From the NCBI RefSeq assembly GCF_019925205.1, contig NC_083568.1, forward strand, positions 25,728,393 through 25,792,392: a DNA stretch of 64,000 nt, given 5' to 3'. Below, piece by piece: positions 40,705-52,260 of the stretch; the first letter of the stretch is position 1; every line of letters begins with the position of its first letter. The translations under genes were made by a program, and so were the position numbers. The notes under the pieces are model-generated. The model was not told the DNA's origin, searched no databases, and was given only the letters and a program-made list of their open reading frames with translations. Source of the stretch: Metopolophium dirhodum. Its lineage: Eukaryota; Arthropoda; Insecta; Hemiptera; Aphididae.

Positions 40705-40786
40705 GCGCACACGAATTGCGTACCAAAACAGGTAAACGAACCTTTTTGAACGAATTGCGTCCCGGACGCAATTCGTGTTACCTTTT
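40705..40786 (+). repeat. Left terminal inverted repeat of the MULE element
   Basis: Begins GCGCACACGAATTGCGTACC and continues through GGTAAACGAACC to the palindromic core and a T-rich end. It pairs with 41835-41919. The decamer CGAATTGCGT occurs three times: forward at 40712-40721 and 40751-40760, and reversed at 40766-40775. The last two form a near-perfect palindrome with 12-bp arms around one central base. Such repeated, partly palindromic subterminal motifs are typical of transposase binding sites; that role is inferred here. Confidence 0.9.
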
Positions 40787-40837
40787 TATCTACAGTTGAG
40801 TGGTTCTTAAAATGACATTGAAATAATAAAGATATGT

Positions 40838-41034
40838 CTGTGAAAACATAATATCGTATATAATAAATTGTCATATTCACATATTTTTAAAAAATTTAAA
40901 TTGTAAAATCATAATATCATAGGTATAAATGGTCATATTCACATATTATTAAAAATAAATAAATTAAAGCTGTGAAAACATAATTTCGTATAGGTAATAT
41001 AATAAGTCGTCATATTCACATATTTTTAAAAAAG
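40838..41034. repeat. Three diverged tandem copies (about 65-bp unit) inside the MULE element
   Basis: The unit begins CTGTGAAAACATAAT and contains GTCATATTCACATATT followed by an A-run. Copies start near 40838, 40900 (more diverged, TTGTAAAATCATAAT) and 40970. They occupy the part of the element where the transposase C-terminus would otherwise lie, so expansion of this unit may accompany the deletion. Confidence 0.75.
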
Positions 41035-41174
41035 TTTATTAGATTTATAAGTCATAGGTTAATATCAAAAGTATTGATTTAATTTTGTCTATATTTATAT
41101 TTATTGGCTAATATGTTAACATAATCTTTAATCGTGATTTCAATAATTTCAAAATCCATGAATTGTGAATTTAT

Positions 41175-41735
41175 TTAAAAAAATTTAGTACAGTTTAAAA
41201 ATTTAGTACAGTATTCAAAAGTTCCATCTACATAAAATACACTTATTTTGCTAAAAAAGCTTAAGTTAGTTTGACATGAAAACATAACTATGCCAGTGTC
41301 CAAGTTATTAAATACAAATTGTTCGTTGTCGGTAGTTTTAATTTCTATCGAGTTTAAAATAGAATGAACATCGCTTATAGTTTTTGGTAATTGAGGGTAA
41401 CTGCAGGTTCTACGTGCATAATGCATATTATTTTTTATATACGTAATATCAGTTAATGTTAGTGTAGACACGTTTTCATCTTTTAATTGTCTATGAAATA
41501 ATTTAATAAGTCGTTCTGATACGTCTGTAACTGCTTTCCGTTTTAAACTATTGCTAAACTTTTGGCGATTCAGAATTTTTAATTCTAGTTTTTCGTGAAT
41601 GTGAATTAAATTACTAACACTAACCTTTAGTTTATCTTGTGTATCTATCCGTAAAAAATATCTGCAGTTTTTATTTGTACATTTCCATCTAATATCTAAT
41701 ATTTTTATAAAAATATCTATAAAAGTACAAACCCA
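41175..41735 (-). pseudogene. Truncated MULE transposase with FLYWCH-type zinc finger
   Basis: Reading the minus strand from the stop at 41736-41738 gives about 186 open codons to the stop at 41175-41177. Near the start is DIRWKCTNKNCRYFLRID, and about 20 residues later HIH. This C-x4-C ... H-x-H arrangement with a preceding W is the FLYWCH zinc finger found at the N-terminus of many animal MULE transposases. A basic stretch ILNRQKFSNSLKRKAV follows, then ISVFYVDGTFEYCTKFL. The phrase VDGTF..C.KFF marks the first strand and first catalytic Asp of the MULE DDE domain. The frame stops within about ten residues of it, so the rest of the DDE domain, including the later acidic residues, is gone. 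There is no convincing ATG at the 5' end and the finger's N-terminal half is interrupted. The family call rests on these motifs. Confidence 0.85.
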
Positions 41736-41834
41736 CTAAAAGCTAGTTTTCATATAATAATAATATTTGTGATAAATATTTAAATTGTTAAAAAATTTTA
41801 ATAAATTTGGAAACCACTAAAAAATATCTTAAGG

Positions 41835-41919
41835 AAAAAAGTAACATGAATTGCGTCCGGGACGCAATTCGTTCAAAAAGGTTCGTTTACCTGACTTGGT
41901 ACGCAATTCGTGTGCACCG
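41835..41919 (-). repeat. Right terminal inverted repeat of the MULE element
   Basis: The reverse complement begins CGGTGCACACGAATTGCGTA and follows the left repeat with only a few substitutions. Examples are GTGC for GCGC at the tip, GTC for AAC in the first spacer, and the central base of the palindrome. The CGAATTGCGT decamer is present at 41901-41910 and 41862-41871 (both reversed) and, with one mismatch, at 41847-41856. Confidence 0.9.
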
Positions 41920-41929
41920 CTAATTTTGG
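41920..41929. repeat. Target-site duplication, right copy
   Basis: CTAATTTTGG directly after the right inverted repeat. The perfect match to the left copy means neither flank has mutated since insertion, which argues for a relatively young insertion. Confidence 0.85.
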
Positions 41930-44399
41930 ATGTAAAAATATGTTGACATAGTGGATATAATGTTATAATACAAATATTTTTGAAATATCAGAATAATATT
42001 TATGAGTTTTCGGAAAAAGTGATCCATGACAGTCGGACAGTGGTGTAGTGAAATTGCCTATTCAGGGCGCCGTGTTACCATAATTGTATTATTTAAATTT
42101 TTCAAACAATATCGTACTGTAATACCAGGTTGATACAATATAATATGTTTTCAGTGTTTTCACATACAAATCTAAAACCAAATACTTTTAGATATAATAT
42201 TAAAGAAATTCAAACGTTATGGAATCATCTATTGTTTCATGTTTTGACATTTTTTTTCGCTATGTCTGACAAAGACTGCATATATTGTAATGAATACTGA
42301 GCTTTTGATTATTATTATGCAGTCTGTGATCAGAAATGGGAGAAGAGAGTATAAGTGAAAATGAGACATTGTGCTCGGATTGGACAGCTAGCGTGTGGTG
42401 CATAGTGCATAGATATAATATACACATTTCACATACATAGCATATATATATAAATATAAAGTAAAATGTATTGAAGGCTCTTCTAAACAAGCGCTAAAGT
42501 AAGGGTGGAATGTGAAACGCTGAACTCACTTTTTGTATCACCGTATCCCTATCCTATCCAATGACGGTATAATGACTATCTGAATAATGCATTTTACAAG
42601 GGCATTCGGTGAATCCTTACGAGTGAATAGAGAAAACGTAACCCATTGGCGAGGCCGTAGTTTTTTTTTTTACTTGAATGTCTATATATAATATCTATTT
42701 TACAATATATTGCGTTTGAACTTAGAACTCCCATTTTGTTCACCTCACTTGAGATGGGATAGAAATAATAACAAGAAGAACATTGTGGTAATAAACCGAC
42801 AGAGAATTGGTATGACCTCCAGGAAATATTTTAAATTGAACTGTCTGCAAATTCTCAATATTTTTCATATTAATTTTATGCAATTTTATACAATCTGTTC
42901 TGTATTTAAATTAATTGCGACGAGTCACATAAGTGATGTATAAATATTAAATAACATTGAACGTTCTTCCCTTCTTTTTTTGTATGTATGTATTGTTGAT
43001 TTTACCATAACATTTTTAACAGGAATTTAAATAATATTGAAAATACGTGGTTAAATCAATATTCTATTTATACTTCATTTTCGATTTTCTGTATATTTTT
43101 AGTTATAAATTTGAACTTTACAACTTGCGATGACTTGAATAATTGTACTGCATATTTTTAATACTAATTTTATTTTATTTAAACATAGTAGTTTTTCGTT
43201 TCTTATACATAGACAATTAAAATAAATAATGGGTTTATTCATACGAATTGTCCTTAAATGATACCCATAACATAATTTGTAACGTATCCTGTAAAATTAA
43301 TTAAACTTTTAACTTCAATGTAGTATTATATACGATTAGTAAAGAGCTATTTATATCCTATGATAAGACATAGTTGAAGAGATGATAGGAAATTGTATAG
43401 TACTTTAGAACAAATAATGAAAAACCCTGTACTATTTGTATTCAAACGTTATAACATAAAAACATATATATTATATTGTTGTCATTATTGACTTACTTCG
43501 TATTTTGTTTGCACGCTTTTCTCATCATGCTTTGCGTAGAAATCGTACACCACCCCATGTTTAAGTCGAATAATAGGAAGCTTTTAAGAAGGTTGGTTTT
43601 TCGAGGAAAATAATATTGTTACACATTTATTTAAAAAAAAGAATATTTTTAAATATAAAATAAACAAATAGGTTCATGCGTTGCTGCATCTCTTAGATAC
43701 TAAAAAAAAACATGGTTATAATTCAAATATTCAGTTTAAAACTAAAAAATCAAAAACGATTTATTAATATGATAAAAAAACATAACACATAATATCATGT
43801 ATCTACTTTTTAAAGACATTTAAATTTTAACTTTACCCGATTATTTTTTATTATATAATATATTCGTGCAAAGATTTTATCATTACTTTTTATATTAATA
43901 AGTAAATACAAATTGTCTATGAATTTTAATGCACATGTTCAAAATGTTGAAAACATTACCTTATCTCAAATTCTTATTTAACATGAATCGTCTCAATTTA
44001 TAAATCCAATGACCCGAGTAAAATAATATATCATTTTAAAAGATTATAAAAATGATTTTAGTCTGCATATTACTTAAATCAGTAACTATTGGTTGAACAA
44101 AATTATCTTGAAACTTTATTTTATGTACCTATATATTAATATTATGCATAATGTAGCGGGAAAAATGTTTGGTAAAACACGCACATACTATATTTTATTT
44201 TTTTTTTGTACATTTACGGCTCAGCGTATTTTTTTTTGTATACTCTTAGTATACGACGACGACGACGAAGACTTCGGAAAAACGGCGTATAATAATAATA
44301 ATATTTTTTTCCCCTCACGATCGACCAACGCGTATAATATATTATTATAATATTCTCTGAATATATTGATAAATCACCGTGGTTATGTTATATATTATA

Positions 44400-45620
44400 T
44401 TATTCATCGTTGGTCGCGGGCGTCGTCGTCTCCGGAAACCCGTACACGGGCGCCGTATTAACGTCTATTATATACACACTCACGAATATATAATATTATA
44501 TGATACCTACATACTATATTATACCTATTATACATAATATATATATATGTATAGCCTATATAATATGTATTATATAGGTAGACGCATATAATATATACAT
44601 AAAAGGACGCGAAATACCCATACGGCGTATTCGTATATTATACATAATACGAAGACAGGGGGGCGTGTCATCGTTGGCTGTTATGTGGGTGGGTTGCCGT
44701 GGGATGGGGTGGTAGTGTGTGAAAAGGGTATACACGGGACGATTTATCAGCGAGATAGAATTCGAAGCCGAAAACCATTAGAATCAATCAAAAGTATACA
44801 GTCGTATAGCGTGTCGGCGGGCGGCGGTGGTGGAGCACAGGAGTGCCTACACACTCGCGCAGCACACGCCCGTGCAAAACCCTAAGTACGATTTTCGGCG
44901 GCCGATTGGTGGTGTGGGTGTGTGTGGGGGGGGGGGTGGCAGGTTCGAAAGCGATCAAACACGTCTGCGGGCAAAACTGTCTCGCCGCGAAAACGTCGAG
45001 CGATCGGTAGAGGCGCGTGCGCGCGTTCATGACGAGACGGCGAGCGGCACACACACACACACACCCACCCACATCATCCACATACACACACATTTGCACG
45101 CACACATGCACGCAAACGTTGCGAGGGATCGGTGGGTAGGCGTGGGTGGGGGGACGATGCGTACGCCTATACACCGAACTCGAAACGGACGGCCGACAAT
45201 TATTCATCGCGCCGCGGCGGTTCAAGGGTGTTTCGGGCGCGCATTGCCGCGCGCGCGTCACCTGTCCCGCTAGCGCCAAACCAAATGTGTTTCTCTTGTC
45301 GTTCGCGTTCCGAGTGCATTAACACACACGCACTTGCGCTCGCACGTCGACACCGCGGGCATCCTCTCCGACCTGGGCCGCCGATCGCGCTCGCTGACGG
45401 ATAGACGGAATGCCCGTGGGCGGCGGCGGAAAGGGTTGTTATATTCGTTCGCCGTGAGCCTGCGACTGTGACAACAGCCGCGGCGGCGTGACGTATTGAT
45501 TGTTCAATTTTACACGCCACCCTCTCCGCTCTCCCAACGACCAAAAACATATTATTACTATTATTATTATATAATACGAGTATACCGCGGTCCAAGCGAT
45601 GTATTGGTACCTAGTAACTA
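44400..45620. other. Strongest CpG-rich patch of the window
   Basis: From about 44640 to 45500 this is the most GC- and CpG-rich sequence seen, with G-runs, GT/CA tracts and multiple GCG elements. Frames of 148 codons (+, 44827-45273) and 163 codons (-, 44788-45279) overlap almost completely, and both are Arg/Pro/His/Thr-rich, the usual by-product of GC-rich DNA. It is a CpG-island-like candidate promoter or enhancer inside the giant intron. Confidence 0.4.
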
Positions 45621-45719
45621 GTACCTACCCAACTACACCTACCTATATCTATTATATTACATTATACGCGTATGTCGCGATGACTGTCGTACAGTCATCA
45701 TTATAACTACCTACCCATA

Positions 45720-45930
45720 TGAAGGGTGCAGGGGAAAAAACGGTAGTAGTCCATTTTTTTCGATTTTGATTTTATGGTTTGATTTGATATCAAATATGGA
45801 GTAATATCGACTGTTGGAATCGATTTAGTGAAAAAATCTTTCAGTCCATAGTTATTAAATGGAAAAGATTAGGTATACTGGTGAAGAAAGATTTTAGTCC
45901 ATGCGGTTGTGGGGAAAACAGATTGTAAAA
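45720..45930. repeat. Short internally repeated sequence with TAGTCCAT/CAGTCCAT words
   Basis: The words GTAGTCCAT, TTTCAGTCCATA and TTTTAGTCCATG recur at spacings of about 60-110 bases in similar A/T-rich contexts (AAAAAATCTTTCAGTCCAT compared with AGAAAGATTTTAGTCCAT). It may be part of an interspersed repeat. No ends were identified. Confidence 0.25.
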
Positions 45931-47479
45931 ACAGATCATATTATGATTATTTTGTATTGTATACTTAAAATTATATGGCTATATTATAAATCAATTCAAT
46001 ATTTAAACTCCCTCCCTTATTATGTTCTCCAAGTTCTGCCTTCCACTCTATGAATACACTGCACCTATAGGCTATAATACAGTTGTAAGAAGATCTATTG
46101 TATGAGCAGTAAAAGTTTTTATTCGATTTATTTTTATAATATAATACTACCTACTCGATTACGGGGATTTAAGCGTAAATGTGTTTATATTATACGTTTA
46201 TTATTACGAACTGCGTACTGATACCGTGGCGTGCAGTTATTCCTCCTCAATTGGTCGTACAGAAACTTTATAGTTGATGTAAAAAAACTCGTTTTTCTTG
46301 TCTACGGTCTATGGTTATGTTAAATGCGAGACGAAATTTGATTTCCTCTGTCGAGCACCCCACCGAAAACGTCGGAAAACTTTAAGAATTGTAGGTAAAA
46401 AATCCCTCAGTCTTGTTAAATCGTACGGTATAATAATATATACCTGCCAGTATACCTATATATAAATAATATAAATACGTGTAGACCCTGTGGAAGGGTG
46501 GTAGTAGAAGTGGGAAATATATTCTAATATCCAACACGAAAACAGTACGACTGAAAGTCATAATGCTTAAAATTGAATTTTGATCACAATTTATTTAACT
46601 TGGATGAAATTGAAACGTACATTTGTGGTTTTATTATTATTTATTTATATGTAGGTATTTACGATTGTTTATATCATCCTCAAAAAAGTGAAAATTAAAT
46701 AAATTGGACTTTTAATCGTATAATTGAATAATTTATCTAATTGATCTAAACAGCACTACACTCCAATTGTGTACAATATATTTAACACATTTACAACCGC
46801 AATCAAATTAATGAAGGATCGAAATATTTTAGCACATTACTTATACGTCGCTTATGGAGTGGGAAATAATTATAGTTTGTGTAACGTAAACCTTTGTGTC
46901 GAGCTGTAAAATGCTTGGTGGAATTTTGGACACATTCATTTTTCGATTATAAAAATAACTTGATAACCCCTTTTTTTCGCATTTTATTGATTCGCACAAG
47001 GTAACTTTTATCAAACTGTGGTTGCAACCATTAATATATCGCTATGTTTAACGAAATCATAAAACTATCAATGAATTACAATTTGAAGTTCAAAGTTTGA
47101 TAACCTGTTATGATGTTAAAATAAATCAAACATGATGAAAATATAATTTTTATATCATTAAAATTTAAAAGTTTTCTACGAAAAAACCAACATTCCCAAT
47201 AATGGTATTTTGTGTATCATTAACTAACTTGAAAATTTTAATGTCAGCTTGATTGATCAAATGCAATATTTCTTTATCTTTCTCATTACCTATACGGCTA
47301 TACCTACATTTGTGTGATGAACTATATTGTTTTCAAATTAATGTTATTAATATTATAGACAGCTAATACTTACATGAGTTTATATTATAATAATGAAAAA
47401 AACTCACATTATTATCATTGCATTTACAAACCATGATAATAATAATATACCTAATATAATATCAAATAAAATCGATGGA

Positions 47480-48700
47480 CAATTCGACGGGGTTACACGC
47501 CGGCTATTACTCGATAACAAGAGCGCAATATAAATTTGAATTTTTTATTCATTGAAATGTTGTCTTTTTTTTATTGTCCAAGTCACCTTCTTTGGTGGTT
47601 TTGGGTCGTGGACACGTATTCAAAAATCCCCCGAGGGTCGCGAACCGAATATAATTCGCTTTGTCCACCGGTCGCCATTCGACCGCCGTCTGGGTCATTG
47701 TCTGAAATATTATTTACGCGAGTATAAAACATAATATAGGTACGAAAAATAAAAACTAGCACATATAGACCCACAAAACACGTATACGCAAGTATAAAAT
47801 ATATTTTATATAATATACGCTGTTTTGTATGCCGTGCCATATTGATGGTATTCTCATAAAATACTGTTCGCAGTTCGGTGTGTGCGTGTGTGTGTGTGTG
47901 CGTGGGCGTGTGTGTGAGTGTGTGTATGTGTTTAATCTTGCGTTAAAAATATCGTCGAGCTCATCGGTGGTTGGGTGCATGTATGAGAGGCGGTGTAAGA
48001 GCGCGCGTTTTGTGAGCGCATGGGGTGTGTGTGTGTTTGGGGGCGCGCGTGTGTAGGGAAATTTCCTGGTCACAATCGATTTGCAAAAAAAAGTAAATAA
48101 ATATATATAATATATAACCCCTTTCCCGTCGCGATCAAATCCACCTCGTCGCCAATTTTTTTCCCTCCACGTGAAAAAAAATATATATGTATAAACGGGG
48201 TCGTCGGGTTAGTAGACGGAAAATGTATATATGTATAATAAATAATATAAAGTGGAAAAATTCCGCATCGGTACGCACGCCGATGAGGCATTGAGATCGC
48301 TCCGCCGAGCGTACGGATTTCCCGTCCCGTTCGATTCCCGGTGTGATGTGATCTAAATAATAAACGGGTCCACATTACCATAATATTGACCTAGGCGGCG
48401 GCGGCGGCGGCAGGAGGGATGATATTCACTCGGTGCCGTGTACGCAATATGTGTGTATGTCGAGCAGTATGTGATGTAAATAATATTATTATATATAAAA
48501 TATATTCTGCGGGGATGGTTCAGCAGCACGCGTTTTTCCGTCGAGGGTTGTCGGTGGTGTATGATTGTGGTCGGGTGTAGGACGAGGATTGAAAAAAAAA
48601 TAATAATAAAAAAAAACCAACGTATTAGGTATATTATTATTATTATTATAAAGTATAATAATATGACGTGTGCATATCCCAGATATAGGTACGAGTATAC
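47480..48700. other. GC-rich patch with GT and GGC tracts
   Basis: Includes long imperfect GT-rich stretches at 47878-47935 and a GGC repeat at 48394-48411. The short stretch CGTTCGATTCCCGG at 48328-48341 resembles a tRNA T-arm but no cloverleaf fits. No gene recognised. Confidence 0.35.
48394..48411. repeat. GGC trinucleotide repeat
   Basis: Six GGC units in a GC-rich patch. Confidence 0.9.
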
Positions 48701-50919
48701 TACTACTACAATACGCATACTATCTTAATGATTTACGTTTTAAGTTGTACGACTTTCTGGGTAAAACACAAAAATAAATTTTTTTTTTGTTTTTGTTTTG
48801 TTTTTTTATTTTATATAAATAAAAATCTTTAAATAAAACCATTGTTGTGAGCATAGTTGTGATTGTACGTTATAAATGGGGTTTCAGCCGTGTTGCTGTA
48901 GCTGATCAGACCGCTGGAAACGAAAACGAGCTGAAATATGTGTCAAGGTAGGAAACATATTAACGGAATAGGTTTTTGGAGTGTGTTTTGTGATTTTTAC
49001 CACACCGGGAAATTCAATTAGCTATACCATTAATACGAAAACAATATACAAAACCGATTATTTTACATACCAAACGTAATCATATTTTATAATATTGTAA
49101 ACGGATAAAAATTATAATAAATAATATGCGTGTATATACACATCATAATGCACCTGTGTGTATATAAATGTATTTGTTATTTATATTTGTATCGATTTTA
49201 GCTAATCGAATATTCCTGGCGTTTTGTTAATAGTTAATTTTTGTATGTTTTAAAAAAAAAAATTAATTTATATTTTATTATTTTTTATTGTTAATATTTA
49301 GTTGGGATGTTTTGATTTATTGGTGTACCGTTGCGTATTTAGAATATTGACTGTTTTATCTTCGACCTGCAGATTGATATCGCTTTTGATGTATTTTATT
49401 TTAATAAAAAAAATGGCTGCCACATTGATTTGTTTTTTTGTTTTATTATATTTTTATTAAAAATGTTACCAAATTACCAGTTTTTCTAATTACATTTTTT
49501 TTACGTCGTACTTGGCGTAAAAGTAACATCTATATACTTTGCGTGATCTAAATATTATATTCTTGCCAGTGCATGTTTTTGTTTTTATTTTTTTAAATTA
49601 TTGCCGGTTCCGATAACTTATTTTGTTACTGATATAATAATTTAATTTAATTTAATTCTTATGATATATGGCATGTACACTATGGGGTTTCCAAAAAATA
49701 AAAGAAAACAGATCATCTAAGAGGGCATTTTTGGATGTAAATATTTTTTGAACAAAACTCTGATCACTATACTACTTTGATACTGAATTAGGTATATTAT
49801 GAATCCCAGAGTTAGAGAGTCAAACAAGCAAATTTATGCAGTTTTTAGATTATTATTATTATGAGTAGTATGCATGACTCTGAGACTCTTATAGACTCTT
49901 ATAGGTATGTTTAAAAGAGTTTAGTTAAATTCAATCTTTCAATGTTTTTTTAAAATTATTTTTAACGACGTGGATCTATACAAGGAGAGAACATTTATTT
50001 TCAATTATTATTTACGCTGCTGACAACGTTAGGTGATATAACGTAAATTGAAAAAAAAATGTACGTAGTCTAACGTTGCTTACTCATAAAAATCAGATTT
50101 AAGTATTGCGAAGGCGTTATTTTATTTTTTACAATAATTGTACTTAATTAATTCTCTTATATCGGTGTATACGTCTAAGATCTCAGTGGGGAGTCTTACA
50201 TGTGTATGAGATAGAAAACACTATAAACGGATTTTTGCTTATGAATATATACATAATGACTACCTATATCAATACACAAATACTTTTTAGTTGTGATACA
50301 GTTCTTTTTTTTCAATGGCAATTAGTATTAAGTGTCTTGTCTTGTAGAGTTAAAAATTTTATGACGTTGTTTCTCTTGATTTATTATTAGTATAAGTGTT
50401 GTTTCTGTTACTTAATATTTATAATTCATTCATAAAATATCGTTATTCTGTTGTTCCTTCTGACATTATTCCTTGAAAATCCGATCATAAAATATTTCAT
50501 AAGCTAGTTTATAAATTCAACCCCAGGTTTTAATAGTATTATAGTAGTGCTTTATAACAATTATTTTAATATTAATATTATATTGTTGCTACAACTGTTT
50601 AATTATTTTTGAAATACCAAACGGGAAATCATTAATAATTATTGTAAAATTGAAAAAAAAAATTGATTTAATACTGAATATTTAGTTAGAACAATTCTTG
50701 TTGGGATAAATGTTATAAATAAATATTCAAGTTTGGGAATAAATCACCTATGTCAAATGTTAAAAAATAAAATAATAAGCTTTCAAACTTGACTGTAGAA
50801 ACTGAATCTAAAATAGTGCGTATACTATACTTAATACGGTCGATAGCTACTATAAATCATTTAAACAAGAAATAAAAACGTAAATAATTTGGTGTACAAT
50901 ACTATATTATAACAACACG

Positions 50920-52260
50920 ACAGGACATTTTTGAGAAAGCGTCTCTCGACCCTAGCTGCATTTACAACCACTCCGGTGGCGATCATCCGATTCGCGGTTT
51001 TTGAATTGGTCAATGTTTCAATAAAATATACTAGGTACGTATAGAGTCCAAACAGGTTTTAATCATATCCCACGTGGCGTTTATCGTCGACTGAAAAAGT
51101 CCATAAATTTTATATCATAATAATGTTTATTATTATGGCGGCCTATGTACAAGCAACACCGCACCAGATCTCATAAAATGATGTACGTACATACACGGTT
51201 GGACCAGAAAGATGTATACGCGTATCTATATAACATTTTAATAATAATATGGTAGAGTAAAAAAAAGAAACACTTTTGTGTATTATAATATTATAATATA
51301 TTGTGTATGTGTGTACCATTAACGCGTTCGTTATAATAATAATAGCGATAACGATGATGATGATGATGATAATAATGATAATAATAATAGTAATATGATA
51401 ATATTTTGACCTGGGTTTTTTGGTTATCACAAGGGCGGACGACAAAGGGGGTCATATGTATACGTTTTCGTTAACATACATATATATACATATGATATAC
51501 GTATGTATGTATTATTATTATTATAAGGACGGCCGTTGTTGCCCCCGAGTGGTGGTGTTCAGAACGATCGGTGGCAAGTAGGAGGGGTACTTTTTTGGGA
51601 GGGGCGGGGAGTAAGGAGTAAAAGGGATTTTGCGGCGGTGTTCGAATTTAATAGCGCGCCAAGTTACCACGTAATCTAGTTCGGATGCGCGGGAACGGTT
51701 TCCGCGACGGTGGTAACGTTTTCACAAATAATACGTTCCATGCTAAAACCGAACATAAATCAACCGTTTCGCCCCGTTTGCTGCAGCTCCTCGCGTGTGT
51801 TCTGCCACCGTTGCACAAGTCTCTCGCACCCTCTCGCACCCCCTTGACCCACGTTCTACTCTCTTTACCTCCACAAACCCCGCCACCAACCTACCTCTGG
51901 CGCCGCATCCTCACCGCCCCCCGTGTTCCCCTTTGTGTATGATTTAAGGCCAAACCCTTTATTATATACGGTTTTGCGTCCTATATATTATTTTATACAT
52001 CTCGCCGCCGTTTGATTTGCCGCGTAGCCCTTTATTTTTTGCACTGACCGCGCACAAGCTCGTACCACGCGTTAACGCCGACAGTGGTCAGTTTTTATCA
52101 CGACACGGAATTCACGCCCACTTTGTAACGTCGGTTCGTTATTTGGATGGAATCCCTCTGCAGCTGCAGGATCTGTTGTCCGCACAGTTTTCGCTGTTGT
52201 AGTCGTCGTCCACAATACATAATGAGACCTCCTCAATCGCCATCAGCTATAAGAGTGGAT
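50920..52260. other. GC-rich patch with GC-box-like and G-rich elements
   Basis: Contains GGGAGGGGCGGGGAG near 51598-51612 (an Sp/KLF-type GC box by sequence), an interrupted GAT/AAT microsatellite at 51352-51389 and a C-rich stretch at 51830-51930. Frames on either strand are not recognisable proteins. Confidence 0.35.
51352..51389. repeat. GAT/AAT compound microsatellite
   Basis: GAT units pass into AAT units with single-base interruptions. Confidence 0.9.

Larger units (their letters stand above)
40704..41919 (-). mobile_element. Non-autonomous MULE (Mutator-like) DNA transposon, about 1.2 kb
   Basis: The element is delimited by long terminal inverted repeats of about 80 bp at 40705-40786 and 41835-41919, nearly identical after reverse complementing. 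It is flanked by a perfect 10-bp direct repeat CTAATTTTGG at 40695-40704 and 41920-41929. The left copy overlaps the boundary by about one base, so the true duplication is 9 or 10 bp. A 9-10 bp target duplication together with long inverted repeats is typical of Mutator-like elements. The minus strand carries a truncated open frame with a FLYWCH-type zinc-finger signature and the beginning of the transposase DDE region. The catalytic remainder is missing, so the copy cannot move by itself. It lies inside the Rbp6-like intron, in antisense orientation to the host gene as judged by its transposase frame. Well-preserved ends suggest fairly recent movement with help from a full-length relative elsewhere. 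Confidence 0.88.

Noticed and set aside
42035..42075. CAGTGGTGTAGTG sequence resembling the tip of a DNA transposon
   Set aside because: Only one end is visible, with no matching inverted copy or flanking duplication found.
44788..45279. Overlapping frames of 148 (+) and 163 (-) codons
   Set aside because: They occupy the same GC-rich DNA on opposite strands, are rich in Arg, Pro, His and Thr from CA/GT and CG tracts, and match no known protein.
48240..48360. Possible tRNA because of CGTTCGATTCCCGG
   Set aside because: Resembles a T-arm loop only; the flanking bases do not form the T stem, and no acceptor, D or anticodon arm can be placed.
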